DNA of 64,000 bases from Vicia villosa (lineage: Eukaryota > Streptophyta > Magnoliopsida > Fabales > Fabaceae). The position numbers were made by a program, and so were the translations under genes. Numbering within the stretch: the first letter of the stretch is position 1; each line of letters starts with the position of its first letter. Positions 1 to 11,377 of the stretch are shown here, piece after piece. The DNA is taken from assembly GCF_029867415.1 (NCBI RefSeq), contig NW_026706171.1:186001-250000 (forward strand). The letters are read 5' to 3'. Under the pieces are notes generated by a model. That model was not told where the DNA came from and did no database searches. It saw nothing but the letters and a program-made list of their open reading frames with translations.

Positions 1-4
1 CTTA

Positions 5-332
5 GGGTGTGTTTGGATTGGCGGTGAACGGAATTGATTCTAGCAGAATTGAGTTTGGTAGAATTGATTTTAACAAAATTGAGTTTAGTAGAATTGATTT
101 ATGTTTGGAAACATTTATGTAAAAGTGAGTTGAATAATAAATTTCAGTGTAAAAATTACCCAGAATCAATTCTGGAGGTAGAAGCTACAAATTCTAGCTT
201 CAAGTAGAATCAATTCTGGAGGCAGAATCAATTCTACTTTTGATAAAAACAAACACCTCAAAATCACCTAGAATCAATTCTACACCTCTAGAATTGATTC
301 TGGCTCTTCCAAAAGTCAATCCAAACATGCTA
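5..332. mobile_element. Tourist/Harbinger-like MITE
   Basis: Short non-coding element about 328 bp long with imperfect terminal inverted repeats: the left end reads GGGTGTGTTTGGATTG and the right end CAATCCAAACATGCTA. It is flanked on both sides by TTA (2-4 and 333-335), the target size expected for PIF/Harbinger elements. The interior is built from repeats of the partly palindromic motif AGAATTGATTCT. There is no coding capacity. The family assignment is inference from the TIR and target site. Confidence 0.7.
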
Positions 333-335
333 TTA

Positions 336-450
336 ATCTATTATTCTTATTACATTATTATTATTATTTTTGTCAGTAGATTTTTTATTCAGAAATATAA
401 AATACAATAACATTAATCTAAACAGGACATGTTTTTTTAGTAAGCAAGAG

Positions 451-501
<51 letters not shown>

Positions 502-860
502 AAGAGTTCTCCAATCCGATTACAAGAGGATTCGGAAAAAATTTATTACATGAACTTTTTTTACCCATTTTTTAGTTAGTGTAAACTAACAACATACTCC
601 TTCATTTTTTTATTTATCCTAAATCTTAATAAATCTCTTTCCTTATTTTTAACCCACTTTTAAAACAATAATATTAAATTATAAATTATTTTACATTATC
701 AATTAATTAGTAATACTATTTTTTCTATTATATTTTTAAGAAATTTTTATTTTCTATTATTTTAGTTTATTTTTTCCATATTTTTAAAGAGCACTAATTT
801 TTAAAATTTTTAAAATATAACATTACATACTATTGTTGCTCTCCTAGGGTTTCCCTCACC
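336..860. repeat. AT-rich spacer with TA microsatellite
   Basis: Non-coding, strongly AT-rich DNA between the MITE and the first LINE. It contains a (TA) microsatellite at about 454-496. The last 60 bases before 861 may be 5' UTR of the LINE (CTCCTAGGGTTTCCCTCACC just before the ATG). The small reading frame across the TA repeat is not a gene. Confidence 0.6.
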
Positions 861-2003
861 ATGAGTGGCAAGAGGTTGGGACAGCCGAAAAAGGCCTCGC
901 TACCTCCGGCGAATCATGGAAAACCATCATCTCAGGCTGATACGGAGATAGAAAGTAACAACTCAGGGACTGTAGTGCAAGGCAATACTAGTTCGCAGGT
1001 TACACGTGATGAAACACCGAGAATCATTGAGGAAGAAGTAAGAGTACCAGTGGAGAACCACGAGAACCCAAAGAAGCTATGGGTTGATGTTATAAATGGT
1101 AATATGAATCCTTCTAATGGCCTGCAGATGGAGTTTGTTGCACCGCAGGTGGTAAATAGAGCGATTGAAGTGGAAATTGAAGGGGATGATATTGTCTCAG
1201 AAATCAGGTATTGGGAATCTGCGCTTATCATGTATGTTCTTGGGGGTGATTTAAGTATGAACACGGTCAAGCAATTCATGATTAGGAATTGGAATTTTGT
1301 CAAGCTGTCGGATATGTACTTAAATGAAGAGGGATACTTCATTCTGCGATTCCACTCCTTTGAGGATAAGGAAATGATTCTAATGAAGGGTCCTTATACG
1401 ATACATAAAATGCCTATGTTATTGACAGATTGAAAACCTAATTTTGATTTGAAGAAGGATATGCTTCGCACAATTCCTATCTGGGTCAAGCTTCCCCAAT
1501 TGCCTCTTTACTTATGGGGCCAAAAGAGTCTAACAAGATTGGGAGTGTGTTGGGTACACCAATTGTAACAGACGAATGCACGGCTAATAAACTAAGGGTC
1601 TCGTATGCAGATGGATGTCACCAAAACCTTAACAATTGAGATTACAATCAAGGATACTGAAGGGAATAGGAGAAAACATATTGTAGAATATGAGTGGAAG
1701 CCTAAATTCTGTGAAAGATGCCAACGAATTGGACATAACTTCCTGGAAGTCACTCAGAGGAAATTTATTAAACAATGGAAGCCTAAAGCTGCTCAACAGA
1801 TTGCATCTACTGAGGAATCTAAGGACACACAAAGTGTTGTGATTCAATCAAACAACACTAGTGTGGCTGAAGAAGAGATTTGGACTACAATTAAAAGACA
1901 GAGGAAGGGGAAAGTTGTTACTCTAGGTGGAGAAATACCACATGTCACCCAAGGCAACTCTTTTGATCCGCTAACCTTTGTGAATGAGGGGTTGGAGAAC
2001 TAA
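861..2003 (+). pseudogene. LINE-A ORF1 (Gag-like, DUF4283) remnant
   Basis: First ORF of a plant L1-type non-LTR retrotransposon, which would encode the RNA-binding protein of the retrotransposition particle. The ATG at 861 opens a 190-codon frame. Its second half (about residues 115-190, YWESALIMYVLGGD onward) has the pattern of the DUF4283 domain of plant retroelement Gag-like proteins. A stop at 1431-1433 ends it. Homologous sequence continues after frame changes to a second block (1605-2003) with a zinc-knuckle-like FCERCQRIGH. The fourth ligand cysteine is not where expected. ORF2 follows within 10 bases. The reading is degraded and not functional. Confidence 0.8.
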
Positions 2004-2011
2004 GAGGTAAC

Positions 2012-4375
2012 ATGATGGTGTCTTGGAATGTAAGGGGGCTAAATAAGCCATGTAAGATTTTAGATATTAGCTCCCGTCTCAAAAATCTTAATCATGATAT
2101 TTTGGTGCTGTTAGAAGCTATAGTTAAAAGGAATAAGGCTAACACAGTGAGAAATAAGCTGAAGATTCATGATGCATATCTAGACAACTATGACAAACAT
2201 GACAATGGGCGTATTTGGATTAGTTGGGATGATAGGAAATATGATATCATAAAGGTGAAAGCTAATGATCAATCTTTGCATTGTGGAGTTTATAATAGTA
2301 GGGGGACTTCATTTATTGGTTTAGTGTGATCTATGCTTTGAATCAATTATACAAAAGGAAAATTCTTTGGAGAGACATTGAGATCATAAGTCACACTAAA
2401 CAAGGGCCTTGGTGTTTTATAGGAGACTTCAATAATGTGATTAGAGCTCAAGATAGAGTTGGGGGTAGAATAGTCACTGAGGCGGAATTTGTTGAATTGA
2501 AAGATATGATGGATAATGTAGGTTTGGTTGAAATGGATAGCTTGGGTAACTATTACACTTGGTCTAATAAGCAAGTTGATGGCATCATTTACTCAAGAAT
2601 TGATCATGTCCTGGGGAATTTAGCTTGGCTATCAAGTAACTTAGATTCCATTATAATTGTCATGGAGCCTCATGTTTCTGATCATGCTCTACTTTGCATA
2701 AGAAGAGGGAAATGTGAGAAGGAGGAGTCATCACTTCGAGTTCAGGAACAACATTACTCAATTGGAGGGATTCCATTAGACTGTACTTAGCAGTTGGCAG
2801 CAAACTATCACAGTGTGTGGCATAAATTGAAAAGGTTGAAACCTGTCCTTAGGACTTTCAGCAAACCTTTGTCTGGTTTGAAAAGCAAGTTGGAATAGGC
2901 TAGAAGAGATTTACTAGAGGCTCAGAATTCTCTTGCAGATGACAGACTAAATTCTGATAAAATCCTCAAGGTTAAGAAGAATACAGATAAGGTAATCAAG
3001 TGGGCAGAGCTGGAGCATATGGATATTATTCAGAAAGAAAAACATTGACTAGATAAGGGCTGGAGATGGCAACAACTGTTATTTTTATAATTCCATAAAG
3101 CAGAAACAAAAGCAGAACTTCATTAGAAGTATAAGTAGAGAGGATGACACTGTTGTGTATGATCAGAAAGAGATAGAAAATGAGGTTTTGAGGTTCTACA
3201 CTTCTCTGATGGGCACAACTGAGGGGAACCTGGAGGAAGTGAATTGTATAGTCCTTAGACAGGGGAATCCACTGAGTCTAGCTCAGAGGGAAAATATTAT
3301 CAGGCCTGTCACTCAAGCTGAAATTTGTGAAGCTTTAAAAGATATAGGTGATAACAAAACCCCGAGAATGGATGGATTTGGAGCCAGTTTTTTCAAGAAA
3401 TCTTGGAGCATTGTGGGGGCTGATGTGAGCAGGGCTATTGTTGAGTTCTTTTACCATGGTAGGCTGAATCAAGGATTTACTACTACTATTGTGGCCCTAA
3501 TCCTAAAGAATAATATGGCCAAGCCTGTAAAGGACTACAAGCCCATTTCTTGTTGTATCATAATCTACAAGATAATTTCTAAAATCTTAACTTGTAGATT
3601 AGGGTCTGTAATGAAAACTCCTGTGTTTAAGAACTAGGCTTCTTTCGTGAAGGAACAACATTTGCAGGACCATGTCCTTTTAGCTTATGAGTTAATCTGA
3701 GGTTAACAAAGGAAGCAGACCACCCCCAAGTGCATGATGTAAATTGACTTGCAAAAGGCCTATGATATGGTAGATTTGAGAGCCCTTGAAAGGATTTTAG
3801 AGGAGTTTGGTTTCACTTCAAAATTCATCATGTGGATTATGAAAATAGTTACTACTATCACCTACAGGTTTCATATCAATGGCAACTATACTAGGAGTAT
3901 GGTTGCAAAGAGGGGGATTAGACAAGGAGATCCTATTCCCCCTCTTCTCTTTGTGCTAATGATGGAGTATCTCACTAGAATGCTGCTGTAGTTAGATAAA
4001 ATTCCCAACTTTAATTATCATTCAAAGTGTGAGAAGTTGAAGATTAATAGCCTTACTTTTGCTAACGACCTTTTGTTATTTAGAAGAGGTGATGTGAAGT
4101 CTGTGGAGCTACTGTTAACCCAGGTTACTTCCTTCTCTAAATCCACGGGTTTAAAGATGAACCCTAGCAACTGTTTCATTTATTTTAGAGGGGTGGATAA
4201 CAACACTAAAGAGGAGATCATGAATTACATTGATTTTAGGGAAGGATTTTTACCTTTTAGGTATCTAGGCATTCCATTGACTAGTAAAAAGCTGGCTATC
4301 AAACACTATCTTGGCCTGATAGAGAAAATTGTGTAGAGGGTGACACATTGGAGATCCAAACTTCTTATTTATGCC
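2012..4375 (+). pseudogene. LINE-A ORF2 (endonuclease + RT) remnant, truncated
   Basis: Second ORF of the LINE, broken into pieces by stops and frameshifts. The endonuclease/exonuclease/phosphatase part (2012-2790) shows SWNVRGLNKP, GDFNNV, SRIDHVLG and SDHALL. The reverse transcriptase part (3155-4370) shows DLQKAYD, RQGDPIPPLLF and a catalytic box that reads FAND where family members have FADD, so one metal-binding Asp is lost. The frame keeps matching LINE RT up to KLLIYA at about 4370. It then stops dead at a junction with LTR sequence, so the zinc-ribbon C terminus, 3' UTR and poly(A) are gone. Confidence 0.85.
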
Positions 4376-4393
4376 TGATAGAGAAAATTGTGT
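4314..4393. other. Deletion junction with templated filler
   Basis: The 21-base string GCCTGATAGAGAAAATTGTG(T) occurs at 4314-4334 inside the LINE reverse transcriptase. It recurs at 4373-4393 exactly where LINE sequence ends and LTR interior begins. Only the first copy is in its natural coding context. The second copy looks like filler copied from about 60 bases upstream during end joining. The event removed the LINE 3' end and the first 1.7 kb of the outer 5' LTR. Confidence 0.75.
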
Positions 4394-6413
4394 TTATTTC
4401 ACTAAATTGACACCGTCGAAGAAGCGTCGGACGGACTCTGGTAGGTAAACGCGAACTCCTCTAACCTTCTTCATCTCTTTACGCTATTTTTTGATGCCAT
4501 GATGTAGTTCTTACTCCCCGGGATGCTTTCCCTCTTCCAATCATTCGCTCAAATAGATTACCACTGTTTAATTGTATATTCGAGGCATTTTAGGGTTTTA
4601 GGTTATGGTAGATTTCGAGAGAATGGACAGGAATTTGGAGGAAATAAGTTGAATTAGGAGGAGAGAGAGCGGAGAGGAGCGTTTTGGTGCGTTCAAAATT
4701 ACGAGACAGGGTAAGCTCCGCCGCCTCCGGTGCGGCGGAGCGGTTTCCGGCGTAGGCTAGTGTGAGAGGCGAAGGAGAGAGTTATGAACGAGGGAATCTA
4801 TAACGTCACAACGAAAACCCTAATTTCCTCTTTTTATTTGTTGTATTATTTTTAATCGTTTTATTTTATTTGTGAACAAAAATAGATAATATGTGGATCA
4901 AACAGCATCCTCCTGGGCCTAGCGAAATTGCTAATCATATACCCCTGGGCCCATTGTCTTCTTTTTTTTTTTTATACTAAAGTCTGAGTAAACAAAAACT
5001 TTCTGTGGGCCTGTCACTCTCCTCTTGGCCCAGGCGCAGCCTTTTTTATTTCTGCAACAGTCTGAACAAAAACATTGCTGGACCAACACCTTTGGGCCCA
5101 GCGTGTTACTAATCACACCCTCGTTTTCAGGTTACACCCCCTGTTTACTTTTGTTTTTAATTATTATTTAGGTTCTTACTTAGAATTTTTCCATTATTTT
5201 TAGGTAACAAAATCACTATTTTTCTCCTATCATTTTTAGACTTTAATACATATTTTGTCATATAAAAATAATCACAAAAAATATTAGTTATGCTAATTCT
5301 TTTTAATTCTTTTTTCTTAATTAGAATTCATGCTTTTCTCATATAAAAAATCATAGAAAATAAATCTCCTTTTAATTCAATTTTGCACTATATTTTGAAT
5401 CCTTTCATTCCATGCTTTTGTACTATATTTCAAGTCATTTTAATTCAAATTTTGTACTAATCTTGTATCTTGTTTACATTGATTTTTGCCTATAATTTTG
5501 ATCTCTCACTTGTAATCTCATTCCTTTAGAATTTTAGGACCTATAATCTCCATAACCCTTAGGTTAGTCTTGTCCCTTTAAAAATCCTAACAGTTTAGGT
5601 AGAATCTTAATTTGACAATTTAGGAGTTAGACACTTATCTTAGTTCCAATTAGGCTAGATTTCCATTCCTTTTTCTTTTTCAACTTTAAAACATTTAATA
5701 AAGGACGACGCGAATCATGCTATTACTTCTTTTATTGTGGGAAAGAAATGATTGGGGCGTAGGCCCCAGTGTATTTCTTTTCTACTTAGTGGGAGAAATG
5801 ATTGAGGTGTAGGCCTCGGTGTATTTCTTAACCTCTATTTAGAGAAATGATTGAGGTGTAGACCTTGGTGTATTTCTCTAAACACTTAAACTTTTGGGGC
5901 ATGATTCAAGTCACAAATAAATTCCCCTTAAAAGACATCTAACCAAAAAAACTTAAAACACTTAATAAAGGCTCAGACCTAAACAAAGTAAGGAAGTGAT
6001 GCGAAACCTTGTAGTGGGTTTTGTCCATCATGGAATGACATCTAAAAAACACAAACCAATATTCTCTCTTCTCTCTCTTGCCTTCAGGGCTTTCTTTCCC
6101 TTTAATCGGACATGTTGCTTCCTTTCGATCGCAGACTGGTAACACATAAGACTCCACTCATCGAGCTACTATCCTGACGCTAGATTGCGAATGTAACTCC
6201 GTCCACTAAAAAACACAAAAACAAACAAAAACATGTGAGCCAAACTACGGCGCTCTGATTCCTGAAAAGAATACGTAGGCATTGGGTCGCGGGGCCTAAG
6301 CGAGCACATTTGTAAATAATTCCTTTTTTTCCCTGTGTTTCTTTTGTATTCATTCGCATGTAGGCTTAGACACAGTACACACCCTTTAGATAGAATCAAA
6401 CATAGGTGGATAC
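4394..6413 (+). repeat. Outer element, 5' LTR fragment (part 1)
   Basis: Matches 32549-34565 of the complete 3' LTR over its whole length, with substitutions scattered every 15-25 bases. It lacks the U3 region and the TATA box present in the 3' LTR at 32180. This copy therefore cannot drive transcription of the element from its own promoter. It is interrupted at GATAC (6409-6413) by the inner element and resumes at 24696. It carries the triple hairpin repeat (5745-5876) and the conserved motif GAACTACG..GCTCTGATTCC..ATACGTAGGCA (about 6243-6308, with one base changed). Confidence 0.9.
5745..5876 (+). repeat. Three tandem 33-nt hairpins in outer LTR
   Basis: Three copies at 5745-5777, 5795-5827 and 5844-5876, spaced 49-50 bases apart. 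Each runs GAAAT...ATTTC and folds back on itself: an outer GAAAT/ATTTC stem, an inner stem TTGGGGC/GCCCCA in copy 1, and a GTAG loop. Copy 2 has GAGGT/GCCTC and copy 3 GAGGT/ACCTT in the same places. Pairing is kept by matched changes (G-C to A-U, and C-G to U-G to U-A). The array recurs in the 3' LTR at 33896-34027. It lies downstream of the TATA box and so in the transcribed leader. Its function is unknown. Confidence 0.8.
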
Positions 6414-9400
6414 TGTCATACCCCAAAATTTGCCCATAATATTTTCATATATTTTTACTCACCTGACTTTCAAATGCTCAAAGACATACAAGAAGAAAGC
6501 ATGCAGTCTCTCTCCTAAACAACAACCTCTAAATTAGGGTTTCTGATTCAATCAAGGAATTTGAACTTCTGATACCTCAAGTGGATTCCATGATCTCTCA
6601 TATGATTCAAAGTACCCTCATGCCAAATTTCAAGCTCCGGTTCACAAGATTGCTCAGTCAAAAGTTCAAATGGTCAACAGTCGACTAATTCGACCTAAAA
6701 GTCAACTGTGGTCAAAGTGTAGTCAAAATTCCTGATTTTTGGTCAACATACTCATTTTGAAGTATAATTCATCATTTGATCAAGGATTGATCATGATTCA
6801 TCGAGGAAAGTTCAGAAATCATCAAGAGCCTAATTTTCTAAATTAGGGTTTTTTGACCTAAAGTCAACTAAACTTTGACCAGCCATAACTTTCACATAGA
6901 ACATCATAAATTTCCCATACAAAGCTCAATTTGAATAAAATTGAATTCTCTACAAATTTGTCTCTCACACGCCAAGTCTAAAAATGTTTCATTTGAGAGA
7001 TATGGATCAAAACATCATAGGTCCTTTTCAAAAGTCAACCAAAAGTCATCTTTTTCAAAAGATCACACAAGGAGCATGGAAAATTATTTCGACATGAGAC
7101 CAAAAATACTGGTTAGAGGACTTTTCAAGGTTTCCAAAAAGTCCTAGATCTCCTCCATACCTCAAAAATTGAGGGAGATATGGCTTGTCAAAGTTGGACC
7201 ATTTTGAAAGGAAAAAATGTGAAGAAAAAGGTTTCAAAATGAGTTTCTTTGCAAATGGGCCCATGATTTTAAAACCCAATCTCCTTCCTTATGATATGTA
7301 GAGCCCAAAATCCAAATGCCACGAAATTATTTGGTTTATTTAATTTTACTTGAATTTTTATTCCTGTAAAAGTCAATAAAGTTAAAAAATTCAAAGATTT
7401 ATGAAGGAGATTTGTTTTGAATCTAATTCTAATCAAATCCAATCCATACTAACTCCACAAAACAATCAAATTTCGTGCACCAATTCATTGGAAGAAGATT
7501 GAATCAAATGGGCCAAAAATAGAAAGAATTATTTGATTTTTCAATCAAATTTCATCTCTACAATCACATGATTTATTTCTAAAGATATTTCAACCCTAAA
7601 CCACTCCCTATATATTTCACAACATGTTCAGCCATTAGGGGTACGAAAAAACTAAAGAAGAACTAAGGTATCCAAGCTTACAAAAGCCAAAGAACTAGGG
7701 CAGGACATATTTTTGATCGCAGCCATTGTCAAGAGATTTCAATCATCATATTATCCCCCTGAAGTCTCCAGGGTTCCTTCCCAATCCCTACAAAAGCCTG
7801 CCGCTGCTCATAAGTTTGGAGACCGTTCTCATCAAAGGTATGGTTTTGAACTTTCGAAATTATTGATACAAGCGTTTCTGACCTATTTTTTGTGCATAGT
7901 TATGTTCATAGAGGTGTTTAGGATCTTTTGGACGTATCGCATGCTAGTGCTTGGGCTTGCATCACGATCTGCCATGGTTGGTCGTGGCTCCACCATGCTT
8001 TTCGTATCTCTTTATACAGGGATTTATAGGTCAAAAGGACCACACCGTTGGAACCGCAACCATCGAATTAGGGGGGTAGGGTGTCTTTGGTACGTTTATT
8101 ATTCTTATTTTGCAGGTTGCCGAAACCACCCCGTCGGAGAAGACGGAGGGGACCGCCGCAGGCGGCGGTTCGAAACTCTTAGCCCCTAGTCAAAGGCTTG
8201 CATGGCAATTTAAAAGCTTCTGAGTGGCCAGTCCGTTAAATACAATATTCTCTCCTGATCTGATTGGTCCCTACAAACTACAGGGACCCACTTTGACTTA
8301 TCTTTTGAATTTTAGGTTTTGTTGTTTTGTTTATATTTATTAATTCATGGTGATATCTATTCATGAATGGTTTCGCAACATGAATGGAAAGAAAAGTGGA
8401 CGAAATACCCCATGAGCGTGGGTTCGAAACTGGACTCCGCCAGTTTATTTTTCATCATTCGTTTTACAAAGTAATTGTGTGTGGATCCTATGCTGCGCAA
8501 CCACGACGCACCTTCAACTTAGGCTATCCGATCTGATCAAAACCGAATCCAACGCTCAGGAACGTGACGTCCACCGTATACCCTCAAGGAAGAGCCTCAC
8601 TGGATCGCGCGCTCTTTATCTGGTTTTTTCTTTTCTTTTACTTTGTTGTTCTACGTTTTTCTTACTTAGTTTTTTATTTATTTTTTATTTTGCCACTAAT
8701 TATTAAATTAGATTAATAATTTTTACGTTAATAGTTAAATAGGTTAACAATTTAGGATTAGTTAATTAATCTAATAATTAATTTAATTTATTTAGGATTA
8801 CTTAATAATTAGGTTAATACTAATTTCTATTTAACTAATTTAGTTACTTAGGATTTAAATTTAGGTTAAATAATTTCAATTAATTAGGTTTATAATTAAT
8901 TTTAGGTTTATAAATAATTTCACAAACCATAGATAACCCTAGAAATCTTTAGGTAGGTGGTCCGTTAACTTAGTGTGTCGAGTTTTCTCATAAAACCTTC
9001 ATTCCATAAAAATCAGGGTTTACCCCGAATATTTTCAAAACCTTTGCTCTTTTTTAGAACCTCTTTTATTTCTTATCAATGCCTTTTATTTGCCACAAAA
9101 AGTTTTCTACCTTTCTTTTTTCATTTTTCAGGATTGGCCAAGATCTTTCAGCCACGCGCCTCACCCGATCAAAAAGCTAAGTTTTCTAACTTCTTTGTTT
9201 AAATAATTTTTTTATTTTATTTTGCCTTATAAAATATAAATTAGGGTTTACTTTCAAATGTCGATGAATCTCTCCTACACTAAACCCTATTATTTTCCGT
9301 TTAATTCTCAGATGATCAGAGTCAATTGAAGATTCAAGGAAGATCAAGGCATTCAAGAATTTTTATGTTAATTGTTGTGCCCTATTATTGTCTTTTAATT

Positions 9401-10312
9401 TCCCCCGTCCTCGCAGGTGTTTATTGTAATAGCGTAGGAAATTTTATTTCTGCCTTTATTTTATTTTAACTGCGTGGTTAGTAATTTAAGGAGTGAAAAC
9501 CATGAATTGAATCTAGAATCACCTAATTACAAGATAAATGTCATTGAAGTTAACCACTTGATTGTTGCATCCACACACCTTTAGGGTAATTCCTCTTGTT
9601 GCCTTTGTTGCCTGTTGCCTTATAATTCTGTTGCCTCTAAGTATGTTAAATAGTCAAAGTCCCTCGATTCCGAGGATACCTAAAGCAATGTTGCCTTCAA
9701 AGTTATTGAAACTCCCCCGAGGTTGCCTTATAAAGAGTGATTGTCCCTATTGCTAAGGTATCCTCGCATGATGCCTAAAAAAGACAAAATGACTATTATA
9801 TCCTTCCCTTAGACTACCTGCCCTCTTTATGGCAAGGAACAGTCTTGTGGCGAACGATAATTTGTCGATGACCCTTCACATCCAATTGAAAGGCTTCCTG
9901 CCCTCTTATGGTATGGATAGACCCTTTCACCCTGAAAAGCTAAAAGAACAAATTTCTAAACTTAGGGTAAGTAGCTTTTAATTGCTTACTCAATTCAAAT
10001 TCAAAATTCAAACTCTTTTTTCCACTAATTTTCAAATACTTTTCAAAAAGACTACGCTTATTTACAAGCTAAAGCTCTTATTCGAATTTCTATTCACACC
10101 CTCCTTTTTAAACAATTCAAACATTTTAAAAACAAAAGTGAGCAAAGCAATTAAGAGCCCATGGATAACCATGGATGCAAAGGGTGCCTTACACCTTCCC
10201 TTTGTATAACTTACCCCCCGAACTCAAAATCTTTTCAAAAGGTCTTTCCTGTTCTTTTAGCCTTTCCTAATTGGATAAAATAAAAGTCAGTGGCGACTCT
10301 TGCTATCAGCGA
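6414..10312 (+). repeat. Inner element 5' LTR
   Basis: 3.9 kb LTR nearly identical to 20761-24660. Homology stops after GCGAC at 10312. The last 30 bases of the 3' LTR (24661-24690) are missing here, and the usual TGG-initial primer binding site is not intact. The likely cause is a deletion between two GCGAC repeats, one in the LTR and one in the PBS. The LTR includes a TATA box at 7608-7616 and, near its end, the U5 motif GTGCCTTACACCTTCCC (about 10185-10205). Confidence 0.9.
7608..7616 (+). promoter_or_regulatory. TATA box, inner 5' LTR
   Basis: CCCTATATATTTC about 1.2 kb into the LTR, conserved in the 3' LTR at 21954-21963. This is the usual place for the U3 promoter of a long LTR. Transcription would start about 30 bases downstream, so R and U5 make up most of the LTR. 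Confidence 0.65.
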
Positions 10313-11377
10313 CTCTTGCTATCTGCTGTGTGAAAGATCCTACACTCGGATCTAGTGTACCTTAGGTATGTGGCAAGAAACCAAGGACACTGTACGACAT
10401 GTATCGTTATGGTTGATCTGGTGGCAACCGTTAGTGCGACGCTTTGGATTGTCCTGATGGCCCTTGAAAATGATCGAGGAGACATTTGGCTACCGTGTGG
10501 TGTCATAAGCACTAATTCGCCCTTAGAACCCTAGTTGAACTTGACTTTGGCCTATAGGAAGTAGCGAGATAGCTAGCTTTGGATTCTGTACTGAAGCCGG
10601 TTGATACTCGATGCTACACTCATTGAGATTGGACTCTAGGGATGCTTTTGGCTGGCCGATCGAGTGCCATGTTGAGACAATGCCCGCGAGAAAGATCAGG
10701 GAGATGAGCACCATAGAACCCGATTACTATTCTAGGACAGGTTGAACCAACTTAACTTCAGTGGGGAGGGTACTTACCTACGAAATTCACGCAAGGCTTT
10801 AAACCTAAGGACACTTGTGTGACTTGTCTGTGCTTGCTACTAACCTTTTGGTTTTCTTGCAGGTTTTCCTTGTGGGACTCACTCGTCCTTACTATCTTAC
10901 GCTTTTCTTGATGCATTGCATAACATCATGACATCATAAGCATAACATGATTTAACTAACCCTTTCAAGGATCTTAGGAATTTAGGGCGCACAATTTCAG
11001 GTGCTCTTATCAAGGACTGAATTCCTATCAAGGAGCAAGAGGATTTATTTTCCTCTGGCCACATACCTTCCAGTTCAGAGACATCATACCTATCAAGGGG
11101 CAAGAGGATTTATTTTCCTCTAGTCATATACCTTCAAATTCAGGGGCATCCCAATTCAGAGGCGATGACCCACTCGATATGGTGAGCTTGATTCTTAAAG
11201 AAGGACGCTTAAAGACGAAAGCCAAGGTTCTTCAGACGAAGCTGTGACTGATTAAATTTCTAATGTTGCTAACTAAATTCCTTAAAGATCCTAGAAAACA
11301 TTGCATTTGCGTTCATAACATCGCATCACAGGTTTCTACCACAGGTTTCTCACCTCCTCGCTGTTTATTTCAGCATA
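10313..11377 (+). other. Inner element 5' leader
   Basis: About 1.1 kb of non-coding leader between the damaged LTR/PBS junction and the gag ATG. A 16-base segment GCGACTCTTGCTATC(A/T) is present twice in a row at 10293-10324, across the LTR end. At 11027-11155 a 65-66-base unit is duplicated, each unit holding the hairpin GAGGA-TTTATTT-TCCTC. TTTCTTGCAGG at about 10853 resembles a 3' splice site. Confidence 0.6.

Noticed and set aside
8400..8445. tRNA gene suggested by GGGTTCGAAAC in the inner LTR
   Set aside because: A B-box-like string alone, with no A box at the right distance and no cloverleaf.
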